A stretch of DNA of 64,000 bases, from positions 72,997 through 136,996 of the forward strand of contig CM000855.1 in the NCBI GenBank assembly GCA_000163995.1, in the 5' to 3' direction. The notes under the pieces were generated by a model. The model searched no databases. It had not been told where the DNA came from and saw only the letters and a program-made list of their open reading frames with translations. Source of the DNA: Campylobacter jejuni subsp. jejuni 414. Its GTDB lineage: Bacteria > Campylobacterota > Campylobacteria > Campylobacterales > Campylobacteraceae. Shown here piece by piece: positions 28,339 through 37,431 of this stretch. The first letter of the stretch is position 1, and each line of letters begins with the position of its first letter. Both the position numbers and the translations under genes were made by a program.

Positions 28339-30331
28339 ATGTATAAAAAACAAAATTTACCAGAACTTACCTTAAGGGGTTTGATTTTGGGAAGTATTTT
28401 AACTATTATTTTCACAGCTTCAAATGTATATTTGGGGTTAAAAGTGGGACTTACTTTTTCATCATCAATTCCAGCTGTGGTTATTTCTATGGCAGTTTTG
28501 AGCCTTTTTAAGACTTCAAATATTTTAGAAAATAATATGGTACAAACTCAAGCTTCAGCAGCAGGAACTTTATCGTCAGTTATTTTTGTTATCCCAGGAC
28601 TTTTTATGTGTGGATATTGGAGTGAATTTCCACTTTGGCAAACTTTTATGATATGTCTTTGTGGCGGTGGACTTGGGGTGCTTTTTACTATACCATTAAG
28701 AAGGGCTATGGTAGTTGAAAGCAAGCTTGCTTATCCTGAAGGTAGGGCTGCAGCTGAAATTTTAAAAGTAGTCAATAAGGATAAGAGTAGTAAAAAAGGA
28801 AAACAAGGCATTAAAGAAATAGCATTAGGTTCTTTTATAGCGGCGATTTTTAGCTTATTGAGTAATGGTTTTAAACTTGCTGCAAGTGAGAGTAATTTTG
28901 CTTTTATTTGGAATAAAATGGCTTTTGGTTTTTCTATGGGATATTCTTTAGCACTTTTGGGAGCAGGCTATTTAGTGGGTTTAGCAGGTGCTATAGCTCT
29001 TTTTGTGGGTATGTTTTTAGCTTGGGGTGTTTTTACTCCTTATCTTTCAAATTTTGAATTTGATAGTGCGAAAGATGCTGTAGATTTGGCTTCTAGCGTA
29101 TGGAGTTCTAAAGTAAGACTTATAGGAACAGGAGCTATTGCTATAGCAGCACTTTGGACTTTAATAGAGCTTTTAAAACCTGTTATTGAAGGTATTAAAG
29201 AAATTATTAAAAATTTTAAAATTACCAATCAAGAAAAAAATGAAAGAACCGATACAGATCTTTCTTTAAAAAGTATTTTATACTTTTATTTTAATGGTTA
29301 TTGGTTTATTTATTACTTTTTATAGTTTTGTCGGAGATGCTAATTTAAGCATTTATTATCAAATGCTATTTTCATTTGTTGGAACTTTGGTTTCTATTTT
29401 AATAGGTTTTTTTGTTGCAGCAGCTTGTGGATATATGGCAGGACTTGTAGGATCTTCTTCCAGTCCTATTTCTGGAATTGGACTTATTGGTGTCATTATT
29501 TCTTCTATTGTGTTTTTGGTTTTAGGAGTAGAACTTTTTCAAGATCCTATGCTTTCTAAATTTGCAGTAGCATTAGCTATTTTTACTACTAGTGTTATTT
29601 TAGCTACAGCTGCTATTTCAAATGATAATTTACAAGATTTAAAGACAGGGCATTTAGTCGGAGCTACTCCTTGGAGACAACAAGTTGCTTTGCTTATAGG
29701 CTGTATTTTTGGAGCTTTAGCTATAGTTCCTGTTTTAAATTTGCTTTATCAAGCTTATGGTTTTGTTGGAGCAATGCCAAGAGAGGGTATGGATGTTTCA
29801 TCGGCTTTAGCAGCACCGCAAGCAAATTTAATGAGTACTATTGCTCAAGGCATTTTTCATCATAACATTGAGTGGGGTTATATGACTTTTGGTGTATTTG
29901 TAGGAATTTTAATGATCATTTTAGATAAAATTTTAAGAAGAACACAGAAAATGTCTTTACCTCCTTTGGCTGTTGGAATAGGTATTTATCTTCCACCTGC
30001 TGTAAACATACCTTTAGTTATAGGTGGGATTTTAAAATATATTGTAATGCAATATTTAACTAAAAAATATGCAAAAAATTCTCATAAAGAAGAAAAACTC
30101 GCAAATTGTGAGCAAAGAGGTACGCTTTTTGCTTCAGGACTCATAGTAGGTGAAAGTATTTTTGGGGTAATTATCGCAGGAATTACTGTGTTTTCAGTAA
30201 GTATGGGTGGTAGCGAAAGTCCTCTAGTTTTAAATTTGACAAATTTTCATAACAGTGAGCTTTTTGCGCTTATCTTTTTTGTGGGAGTTGTTTTATATTT
30301 CATTAAGCGTATTGCTAAAAAAGACTTTTAA
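28339..30331 (+). CDS. OPT family oligopeptide/metal transporter, frame broken by one base near 29284-29287
   Basis: Two frames, 28339-29325 and 29294-30331, make one 663-residue OPT-family protein when one base is removed in the short T-tract at 29284-29287. The first half contains the OPT NVYLGLKVGLTFSSSIPAAV-like motif, LAYPEGRAAAEILK and WNKMAFGFSMGYSLALLGAGY; the second contains HLVGATPWRQQ, REGMDVSSALAAPQANLM and LPPLAVGIGIYLPP. OPT members import peptides or metal chelates. GGAGAA precedes two ATGs; the second, 28339, has better spacing. The exact site of the break may be a few bases away. Confidence 0.83.
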
Positions 30332-30367
30332 TTTTTCAGGTTAAAATCCCTATTTAATCCATTTTGT

Positions 30368-30373
30368 TATAAT
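30368..30373 (+). promoter_or_regulatory. Candidate sigma70 -10 box before uppP
   Basis: TATAAT at 30368-30373 in the context TTTTGTTATAATTTT is the canonical C. jejuni -10 form. It sits 34 bases ahead of the uppP ATG, leaving room for AAGGA at 30395-30399. Confidence 0.65.
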
Positions 30374-30406
30374 TTTCTTTGGTAATTATTGATCAAGGAC
30401 ATAAAA

Positions 30407-31210
30407 ATGGAAAATTTATATGCTTTAATACTTGGGGTTATAGAAGGTTTGACTGAGTTTTTACCTGTTTCTTCAACAGGTCATATGATTTTAAGTACAA
30501 CTATCTTAGGCATTGATATAGATAAGTTTTGGAAAAGTTTTTTGATTATTATCCAACTTGGTTCTATTTTAGCAGTAATTTTTGTATTTTGGCGCAAACT
30601 ATTTCAAGGACTTGATATTTGGTTTAAACTCGCGGTTGGATTTTTCCCTACTGGAGTTATTGGGCTTTTTGTAGCAAAATATTTAAATGCTTTATTTAAT
30701 GGTTGGGTAGTTGTTTTTATGCTCATTTTTGGTGGTGTTGTGTTTATCCTTATAGAACTTGCACACAAAAATAAACAATACTGCATTAATTCTTTAGAAG
30801 AGATAAGTTTTAAACAAGCTTTTTGCATAGGAATTTTTCAATCTTTGGCTATGATTCCTGGCACTTCAAGAAGCGGGGCAAGTATTATTGGCGGGCTTTT
30901 GTTGGGATTTAATAGAAAAGTAGCAGCTGAATTTAGCTTTTTACTTGCTATTCCAACCATGATTATTGCTACAGCTTATAGCATTTATAAAGAACCTGAA
31001 CTTCTTAGTAATGCAAATTCTTTAGTTCCTTTAAGTATAGGTTTTATTACCGCTTTTATTGTTGCGGTTTTGGTTGTAAAATTTTTCTTAAAATTTATTT
31101 CTAAATTTAATTTTATTCCTTTTGGAGTTTATCGTATTATTTTGGGGCTTATTTTCTTTTATTTGTATTATAGTGAGATTTTAAATGCTGGAAGTGAATT
31201 TAAACTATAA
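30407..31210 (+). CDS. uppP: Undecaprenyl-diphosphatase
   Basis: The 267-residue membrane enzyme recycles undecaprenyl pyrophosphate for peptidoglycan and glycan synthesis and gives bacitracin resistance. It has the two catalytic motifs: [15 protein letters not shown] (about residues 13-27) and [17 protein letters not shown] (about 155-171). ATG 30407 follows AAGGACATAAAA; an ATG-like start at 30389 lacks support. A clear -10 box lies upstream. Confidence 0.95.
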   Translation: MENLYALILGVIEGLTEFLPVSSTGHMILSTTILGIDIDKFWKSFLIIIQLGSILAVIFVFWRKLFQGLDIWFKLAVGFFPTGVIGLFVAKYLNALFNGWVVVFMLIFGGVVFILIELAHKNKQYCINSLEEISFKQAFCIGIFQSLAMIPGTSRSGASIIGGLLLGFNRKVAAEFSFLLAIPTMIIATAYSIYKEPELLSNANSLVPLSIGFITAFIVAVLVVKFFLKFISKFNFIPFGVYRIILGLIFFYLYYSEILNAGSEFKL

Positions 31211-31270
31211 AATAAATATTAAATTTATTCTAAGATTTTTTTAAAAATAAGCTGAATTTCAAAAATAATT

Positions 31271-31323
31271 AAGTCTTAGAAAGTTAAAATTAGGACTTTA
31301 TAAACACTCACAGGGTAAGTGAG
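31271..31323 (+). promoter_or_regulatory. thrS leader: two hairpins, one mimicking a tRNA-Thr anticodon arm
   Basis: Hairpin 1: AAGTCTTA (31271-31278) pairs with TAGGACTT (31291-31298) with one G-U pair. Hairpin 2: CTCAC (31307-31311) pairs with GTGAG (31319-31323) around the 7-nt loop AGGGTAA. Counting as in tRNA, loop bases 34-36 are G-G-U, the anticodon of tRNA-Thr. It is right before the AAAGGG ribosome site. This copies the layout of the E. coli thrS operator, where the synthetase binds its own leader and blocks translation. TTTATAAAC between the hairpins could also be read as a -10 element, in which case the hairpins would not be in the mRNA. Confidence 0.5.
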
Positions 31324-31341
31324 CTACAAAGGGTTAAAAAT

Positions 31342-33150
31342 ATGGAAAAAGAAGTTATTGCGTATTTGGACAATGAGACGATCATTGACTCTCAAAGTGT
31401 AAAAAATACAAATTTGAAAGAAATTTATTTTGATAATTCTAAAGAAAGTTTAGAAGTGATCCGCCATTCTTGCGCACATTTGATGGCACAAGCGATTAAG
31501 AATTTGTATCCTGAGGCGAAATTTTTCGTTGGTCCTGTGATAGAAGATGGATTTTACTATGATTTTCGCGTGGAAAGTAAGATTGGTGAAGAAGATTTAG
31601 TAAAAATTGAAAAAAAAATGAAAGAACTTGTTGAGGCAAAAATTGTAATTTCAAAATATGAAATTACAAAAAATGAGGCTTTAGCAAAATTTCAAAACGA
31701 TGATTTAAAGCAAGAAGTTTTGTCGCGTATTCCTGATGGGACTGTAAGTATTTATAAGCAAGGTGAATTTGAAGATTTGTGTCGTGGTCCTCATGTACCA
31801 AATACGAAATTTTTACGCTTTTTTAAACTTACTCGTGTTGCAGGAGCGTATTTAGGTGGTGATGAAAAAAGGGAAATGCTTACTCGAATTTATGGCACTG
31901 CTTTTGCAGACAAAGAGAGTTTAAAAGAGTATCTAACTATTATTGAAGAAGCTAAAAAACGTGATCATAGAAAGCTTGGAGCAGAGCTTAAGCTTTTTAC
32001 TTTTGATGATGAGATCGGAGGAGGACTTCCTATTTGGCTAAGTAATGGTGCAAGACTTAGATCTAAACTTGAACACATGCTTTATAAAATTCATCGTTTG
32101 CGTGGCTATGAACCTGTGCGTGGACCTGAGCTTTTAAAAGCGGATGCGTGGAAAATCAGCGGACATTATGCAAACTATAAAGAGAATATGTATTTTACAC
32201 AAATTGATGAACAAGAATATGGCATCAAGCCTATGAATTGTGTAGGGCATATCAAAATTTATCAAAGCAATGTGAGAAGTTATCGTGATTTACCTTTGAA
32301 ATTTTTTGAATACGGTGTGGTGCATCGCCATGAGAAAAGCGGGGTTTTACACGGACTTTTTAGGGTAAGAGAATTCACTCAAGATGATGCACATATTTTT
32401 TGTATGCCAAGTCAGATTAAAGAGCAGGTTTTAGAAATTTTAGCTTTTGTGGATAATTTGATGAAGCTATTTGATTTTAGCTATGAAATGGAAATTTCAA
32501 CTAAACCTGAAAAAGCTATAGGCGATGATGAAATTTGGGAAGTAGCAACTAAAGCTTTAAAAGAGGCTTTAGATGAGCAAGGTTTAAAATATGGTATTGA
32601 TGAAGGTGGTGGGGCTTTTTATGGTCCAAAAATTGATATTAAAATTACCGATGCTTTAAAAAGAAAATGGCAGTGCGGAACTATACAGGTAGATTTTAAT
32701 CTACCAAATCGTTTTAAACTCGAATACACCGACAGTAATAACGAGAAAAAACAGCCTGTAATGTTGCATCGTGCGATTTTGGGTTCTTTTGAAAGATTTA
32801 TAGGAATTTTAACCGAGCATTGTGCAGGCGAGTTTCCATTTTTCATCGCACCAACTGCAATTGGTATAGTACCAATAGGCGAAGCGCACATTGCTTATGC
32901 AAAAGAAATTCAAAAAGAATTACTAAAGTTTAATATCGACAGTGAAGTGTATGAAAAAAATGAGAGTTTAAGCAAAAAGATTCGCATCGCTGAAAAACAA
33001 AAATTGCCTATGATTTTAGTTTTGGGTGATGATGAGGTTGCAAAGCGTAGCGTTGCTTTAAGAGATAGGAGAGCTAAAGAGCAAAAAAATCTTAGTTTAG
33101 ATGAATTTATTAAATTAGTTAAGGAGAAAATGAGTGAGGTACACTTTTGA
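31342..33150 (+). CDS. thrS: Threonyl-tRNA synthetase
   Basis: The 602-residue class II enzyme has the editing domain HxxxH motif ([10 protein letters not shown] near residue 48), the zinc-site cysteine in [11 protein letters not shown], motif 2 [18 protein letters not shown], motif 3 [13 protein letters not shown], and a C-terminal anticodon-binding domain with [15 protein letters not shown]. It is about 40 residues shorter than the E. coli enzyme, because the N-terminal TGS domain is shortened to about 40 residues. The stop overlaps the infC start by four bases. Confidence 0.97.
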   Translation: MEKEVIAYLDNETIIDSQSVKNTNLKEIYFDNSKESLEVIRHSCAHLMAQAIKNLYPEAKFFVGPVIEDGFYYDFRVESKIGEEDLVKIEKKMKELVEAKIVISKYEITKNEALAKFQNDDLKQEVLSRIPDGTVSIYKQGEFEDLCRGPHVPNTKFLRFFKLTRVAGAYLGGDEKREMLTRIYGTAFADKESLKEYLTIIEEAKKRDHRKLGAELKLFTFDDEIGGGLPIWLSNGARLRSKLEHMLYKIHRLRGYEPVRGPELLKADAWKISGHYANYKENMYFTQIDEQEYGIKPMNCVGHIKIYQSNVRSYRDLPLKFFEYGVVHRHEKSGVLHGLFRVREFTQDDAHIFCMPSQIKEQVLEILAFVDNLMKLFDFSYEMEISTKPEKAIGDDEIWEVATKALKEALDEQGLKYGIDEGGGAFYGPKIDIKITDALKRKWQCGTIQVDFNLPNRFKLEYTDSNNEKKQPVMLHRAILGSFERFIGILTEHCAGEFPFFIAPTAIGIVPIGEAHIAYAKEIQKELLKFNIDSEVYEKNESLSKKIRIAEKQKLPMILVLGDDEVAKRSVALRDRRAKEQKNLSLDEFIKLVKEKMSEVHF

Positions 33151-33666
33151 GTAAAGAAAAAGAAGTATTGCTCAATGAAGAGATAAGAGCGGATGAAATC
33201 AGATGTGTTGGTGATGATGGCAAGGTTTATGGTATTGTCAGTAGTGATGAAGCTTTAGAAATTGCAAATCGTCTAGGACTTGATCTTGTGATGATAGCTG
33301 CAGATGCTAAACCACCTGTTTGTAAGATCATGGACTATGGTAAATTCCGTTATCAACAAGAAAAAAAACAAAAAGAAGCAAAAGAAAAAACAAAAAGTGA
33401 TTGATATAAAAGAAATCAAACTTTCTGTAAAAATCGCTCAAAATGACATTAATTATAAAATAAAACATGCTTTAGAATTTTTAGAGCAAGGTAAACATGT
33501 GAGATTTCGCGTGTTTTTAAAAGGGCGTGAAATGGCAACTCCTGAAGCGGGTGTAGCTCTACTTGAAAAAATTTGGACCATGATAGAAAACGAAGCCAAT
33601 CGTGATAAAGAACCAAATTTTGAAGGCCGTTATGTCAATATGCTTGTAACCCCTAAAAAAGCTTAA
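33147..33666 (+). CDS. infC: Translation initiation factor IF-3, frame broken by one base near 33385-33390
   Basis: Two frames hold the N-terminal domain ([38 protein letters not shown]) and the C-terminal domain ([31 protein letters not shown]). One A fewer in A6 at 33385-33390 joins them into 172 residues, the normal IF-3 length. The C-domain binds the 30S subunit and is essential, so a real loss is very unlikely; I take it as a sequence error. The start is TTG 33147 overlapping the thrS stop; a non-ATG start fits IF-3, which commonly uses rare start codons. Confidence 0.93.
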
Positions 33667-33676
33667 TGGGGTTTTT

Positions 33677-34320
33677 ATGCCAAGACAAACTTTAATGCAA
33701 AATAAAAATCAACATTTAGCTAAATCAATATTCTAAAACAGATGATTTGAATATTGATTTAGCTATGAATTTAACAAAGCAATATTTAGAAAATAGGTTT
33801 GCAGTAGGAGGGGTTACTAATTTTATAGAAGGAAATTATTATTTTGAGATCAAAAAACAAATAGAAATTTCTTTTATGATTGAAAATATAAAATCAAGTA
33901 AAATTAGAGCAGAATTTGATACAAATTTTTTTGAAAATAAAATAAAACCAGATGGTGGAGTTTTGTTTTTAAGAAAAAAAGATGATGGCAGTTATAAAAA
34001 AATATTATTAATAACTGAAGCTAAACGACAAGGTACAAATGATGTTCGTCAAAAGCAAGGAAAAAATAACCCCTTTTGTTTGTTTTGGTTGGGGTTGTGA
34101 TTTTGCTAGTGATGAAAAAACTGTTTTAGCTAAGTTAAATGTCTTAAATGAATTTTATTATCTTAATAAAACTTACATTTTTAAAGCTGATGGAAATAGT
34201 GACCATAATTATTTTTCTCCTGTTAGTATGTATTTTAGAGAAGAGAAATGGGAGGTTAAAGAAATGTTTGAGATAATGAAAGAGATTGCAGAAACTTCTT
34301 TAAGGTATTATATTTTTTAA
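33677..34320 (+). pseudogene. EcoRI-like type II restriction endonuclease, inactivated
   Basis: Starting at ATG 33677 (MPRQTLMQNKNQHLAK), the reading loses frame before 33735, continues to a stop near 34100, and resumes in another frame to 34320. The pieces match EcoRI in order: the NQYSKTDDLNIDLAMNLTK helix, NKIKPDGGVLFLRKK with the catalytic Asp, ITEAKRQG with the catalytic Glu and Lys, ITPFVCFGWGCDF, and MFEIMKEIAETSLRYYIF at the end. The EcoRI recognition segment (GNAIER, about 27 residues after the catalytic Lys) is missing in all frames: a deletion of about 25 codons took it out. Two frameshifts plus this deletion show genuine inactivation. It precedes an intact methyltransferase by 11 bases. 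Confidence 0.75.
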
Positions 34321-34331
34321 CGGAATAGACT

Positions 34332-35423
34332 ATGGAAGAAAACCCGCTTTATTTAAAGGAACAAATTATAACTTATTTAGGAAACAAGCGTTCTTTGCTT
34401 GATTTTTTAAATCAAGGCTTTTTAGTTGCAAAAGAGCAATTAAAAAAAGACAAATTTTCTTTTTGCGATATTTTTAGTGGCTCAGGTATTGTAAGTCGTT
34501 TTGCAAAGGCATATTCAAGTTATATTTTGGCTAATGACTTAGAAGATTATTCAAAGCTCATTAATGAATGTTATCTTGCTAATAAAGATAAAAATTTGCT
34601 CCAAAATTTAAAAAAATACCATAAAAATTTAACCCGAAATTTAGATTTTCAAAAAGGTTTTATTAGTGAGCTTTATGCTCCAAAAGATGATGATTGCATT
34701 AAGAAAAATGAACGTGTTTTTTATACTTTTAAAAATGCTTTATATCTTGATACTATAAGGCAAAAAATTGAAAATGAAATTCCAAAAGAATTAAGACATT
34801 TTTTTATAGCTCCTTTAATTTATGAAGCCAGCGTGCATTCAAATACTAGTGGAGTTTTTAAGGGTTTTTACAAGGGTAAAGATGGTATTGGAAAATTTGG
34901 CGGAGAAGGGCAAAATGCACTCAAACGTATTAAAGGAGAAATAAAGCTTAAAATGCCTATTTTTTCGAATTTTTATTGTGAATTTGAAGTAGTGCAAAAG
35001 GATGCAAATACACTTGCAAAAGAGCTTGATAAATTTGATGTAGTTTATCTTGACCCACCTTACAATCAGCACCCTTATAGTTCTAATTATTTTATGTTAA
35101 ATTTACTTGCAAACTATAAAAAACCTGAAGAAATTTCTAAAATCAGTGGTATTCCAAAAGATTGGAACCGTAGCACTTTTAATAAGTTAAAATTTGCTGA
35201 AGATGCTTTATTTGAACTTGTTAATGATTTAAAAGCAAGGGTGATTTTACTTTCTTATAATTGTGAAGGTTTTATTAAGAAAGAAAATTTTTTAAAGCGT
35301 TTAAACACTCTTGGAAAATGTCAGATTTTAGAGCAAAAATATAATACTTTTAGAGCTTCTCGCAATCTTAAAAATCGCAATATTCATCTTCATGAACAAC
35401 TTTATATTTTACTTAAAAATTAA
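34332..35423 (+). CDS. D12-class adenine-specific DNA methyltransferase (Cj0208-like), solitary
   Basis: The 363-residue enzyme has the D12-type arrangement: YLGNKRSLLDF (motif X), FCDIFSGSGIVSR (motif I, SAM) and DVVYLDPPYNQHPY (motif IV, DPPY). This class methylates adenine N6. It stands 11 bases after the dead EcoRI-like endonuclease and was probably its protective partner, so GAATTC is the likely site (inference from the neighbour, not from the enzyme). No frame defect and conserved motifs suggest it stays active as an orphan enzyme that can affect gene expression and shape DNA uptake. Confidence 0.88.
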   Translation: MEENPLYLKEQIITYLGNKRSLLDFLNQGFLVAKEQLKKDKFSFCDIFSGSGIVSRFAKAYSSYILANDLEDYSKLINECYLANKDKNLLQNLKKYHKNLTRNLDFQKGFISELYAPKDDDCIKKNERVFYTFKNALYLDTIRQKIENEIPKELRHFFIAPLIYEASVHSNTSGVFKGFYKGKDGIGKFGGEGQNALKRIKGEIKLKMPIFSNFYCEFEVVQKDANTLAKELDKFDVVYLDPPYNQHPYSSNYFMLNLLANYKKPEEISKISGIPKDWNRSTFNKLKFAEDALFELVNDLKARVILLSYNCEGFIKKENFLKRLNTLGKCQILEQKYNTFRASRNLKNRNIHLHEQLYILLKN

Positions 35424-35464
35424 ATTTTGTGCTAAAATTATATTTTATAAAAAGCGAGGGATTG

Positions 35465-35669
35465 ATGAAACTAAAACTATCTTTTACATTGATGGTATTT
35501 GGCGTTTTTAAACTATCGTTATAGCTATTGATCCAAATTTTATTTTCAAAAATATCTCGATTTTTCTGCCAATAAAGACAAATTTTTAGTAGGAAAAAGT
35601 GGATTTGAAATTTTAGCAAAAAATGCTAATATCTTTTTTAATATTCTTATGGTTGATTTTTTATTTTAA
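35465..35669 (+). pseudogene. Stub of an IgA-protease-like autotransporter gene (Cj0223-like)
   Basis: In the 505-base gap before argC, ATG 35465 after GAGGG starts a signal peptide (MKLKLSFTLMVFGVFKLSL). The frame is broken, but a second frame continues YLDFSANKDKFLVGKSGFE and ILAKNAN. This resembles the mature start of IgA1-protease-type S6 autotransporters, where an FxxFAxNKGxFxxGA motif is usual. C. jejuni NCTC 11168 carries a degenerate IgA-protease-family pseudogene (Cj0223) at this spot, as I recall. Only about 200 bases survive here. From 35670 to 35920 I see only AT-rich sequence with the argC promoter region. Confidence 0.5.
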
Positions 35670-35934
35670 ATTGTAAAAAATTTAAAACAGAACTGGCAAA
35701 TATTAATAAAATCTTATATAATCAATGTTTTTGAAAAAATATTTTTAAGAAGTAATTATAGATTAATGTTAAATACACTTTAGTTTTGAATTAGAAAAGA
35801 TATTTTTAGTGATTAAATGTGTATATTGGATTGTAAATACTAATTTAAGATATATTTTAAATAAAAATAATTTAAAATTGTATTTTTTTTAAGCTTTTTT
35901 GTTATAGTATTTGCTTTTACATTAAAGGATGAAG

Positions 35935-36966
35935 ATGAAAATAAAAGTTGGGATTATAGGAGCAAGTGGTTATGCGGGTAATGAACTTGTACGCATTTTG
36001 CTTAATCATCCCAAAGTTGAAATTTCTTATTTAGGTTCAAGTTCTAGCGTGGGGCAAAATTATCAAAATCTTTATCCTAACACTCCTTTAAATTTGTGTT
36101 TTGAAAACAAAAATTTAGATGAACTTGAACTACTTGATCTTTTATTTTTAGCTACTCCGCATGAATTTAGTGCTAAGCTTTTAAATGAGAATTTATTAAA
36201 AAAGATGAAAATCATTGATTTAAGTGCGGATTTTCGTCTTAAAAATCCTAAGGATTATGAGCTTTGGTATAAATTCACTCATCCTAATCAAGAGCTTTTG
36301 CAAAGTGCAGTTTATGGACTTTGTGAGCTTTATAAAGAGAAGATAAAAAAAGCAAATTTGGTGGCAAATCCAGGTTGTTATACCACTTGTTCGATTTTAA
36401 GTCTTTATCCACTTTTTAAAGAAAAAATCATTGATTTTGATTCAGTTATTATTGATGCAAAAAGCGGGGTTAGCGGGGCAGGAAGAAGTGTAAAGGTGGA
36501 AAATCTTTTTTGTGAAATAAATGAAAATATCAAAGCTTATGGTTTAACTTCACATCGTCATACTCCAGAAATAGAAGAGCATTTAAGCAATGCAGCAGGA
36601 GAAAAAATTGCTCTACAATTTACCCCTCATCTTGTGCCTATGCAAAGAGGAATTTTAATCAGTGCTTATGTAAATTTAAAAGAGGATTTGCAAGAACAAG
36701 ATATACGCGATATTTATACAAAATACTATCAAAACAATAAATTCATAAGGCTTTTACCGCCGCAGTCGTTTCCGCAGACTCGGTGGGTTAAATCAAGCAA
36801 TTTTGCGGATATAAATTTTAGTGTAGATCAACGTACAAAGCGTGTTATTGTGCTTGGTGCTATTGATAATTTAATCAAAGGTTCAGCAGGACAAGCTGTT
36901 CAAAATATGAATTTAATGTTTGATTTTGATGAAGATGAAGGACTTAAATTCTTTGCAAATTTGTAA
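35935..36966 (+). CDS. argC: N-acetyl-gamma-glutamyl-phosphate reductase
   Basis: The 343-residue enzyme catalyses the third step of arginine synthesis. It has the NADP motif VGIIGASGYAGNELVRIL and the active-site block ANPGCYTT with the catalytic Cys. I choose the ATG at 35935, five bases after AAGGA, over the in-frame ATG at 35929. TTGTTATAGTAT about 30 bases upstream is a probable -10 region. It heads argC-GNAT-argB-argD, with gaps of 9-10 bases throughout. Confidence 0.95.
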   Translation: MKIKVGIIGASGYAGNELVRILLNHPKVEISYLGSSSSVGQNYQNLYPNTPLNLCFENKNLDELELLDLLFLATPHEFSAKLLNENLLKKMKIIDLSADFRLKNPKDYELWYKFTHPNQELLQSAVYGLCELYKEKIKKANLVANPGCYTTCSILSLYPLFKEKIIDFDSVIIDAKSGVSGAGRSVKVENLFCEINENIKAYGLTSHRHTPEIEEHLSNAAGEKIALQFTPHLVPMQRGILISAYVNLKEDLQEQDIRDIYTKYYQNNKFIRLLPPQSFPQTRWVKSSNFADINFSVDQRTKRVIVLGAIDNLIKGSAGQAVQNMNLMFDFDEDEGLKFFANL

Positions 36967-36975
36967 AGGATAAAA

Positions 36976-37422
36976 ATGTTAATACGAGCTATGAAAAAAA
37001 GCGATTATGAAGCTGTTTATAAGCTTTGGTGCGAGATAAAAGGCTTTGGGATAAGAAGCATTGATGATAGTAAAGAAAATATAGAAAATTTTTTAGATAG
37101 AAATCCAAATCTTAGCGTTGTAGCAGTGATTGATGAAGAAATTATAGGAAGCATACTTTGTGGGCATGATGGACGCACAGGGGGATTTTATCATGTGTGT
37201 GTGCATAAAGATCATAGAAAAAAGGGTATAGCACACGAGATGACAAAATTTTGTCTTGAATCCTTAAAAGCTCAAAAGATCAATAAAATTGCCTTAATTG
37301 CCTTTAAAAATAATGATTTAGGCAATGAGTTTTGGAAGCATTATGGGTTTTCTTTAAGAGAAGATGCAAATTATTATGATCTTTCTTTAAACGAGCATAA
37401 TCAAACTAGTTTTAATACTTAA
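36976..37422 (+). CDS. GNAT acetyltransferase in the arginine operon, candidate short N-acetylglutamate synthase
   Basis: The 148-residue single-domain GNAT protein shows LSVVAVIDEEIIGSILCG, then the acetyl-CoA loop VHKDHRKKGIAHEMTKF (R/Q-x-x-G-x-A form: RKKGIA) and ALIAFKNNDLGNEFWKHYGF. It lies 9 bases after argC and 9 before argB. Its place suggests it makes N-acetylglutamate, the first arginine intermediate, as short ArgA-type enzymes do. This is inference from the operon; I see no kinase-like regulatory domain of classical ArgA. Corresponds to Cj0225. Confidence 0.75.
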   Translation: MLIRAMKKSDYEAVYKLWCEIKGFGIRSIDDSKENIENFLDRNPNLSVVAVIDEEIIGSILCGHDGRTGGFYHVCVHKDHRKKGIAHEMTKFCLESLKAQKINKIALIAFKNNDLGNEFWKHYGFSLREDANYYDLSLNEHNQTSFNT

Positions 37423-37431
37423 GGAATTATC

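Noticed and set aside
31298..31303. TATAAA as the thrS -10 box
   Set aside because: It would place the transcript start inside the anticodon-like hairpin. It remains possible, but the fit of the stem, the loop and the ribosome-site position made the leader reading more attractive; it is noted as the main rival.
35413..35619. Minus-strand frame of 68 codons after the methyltransferase
   Set aside because: It opposes the autotransporter remnant, has no ribosome site and no recognisable motif; a chance open frame.
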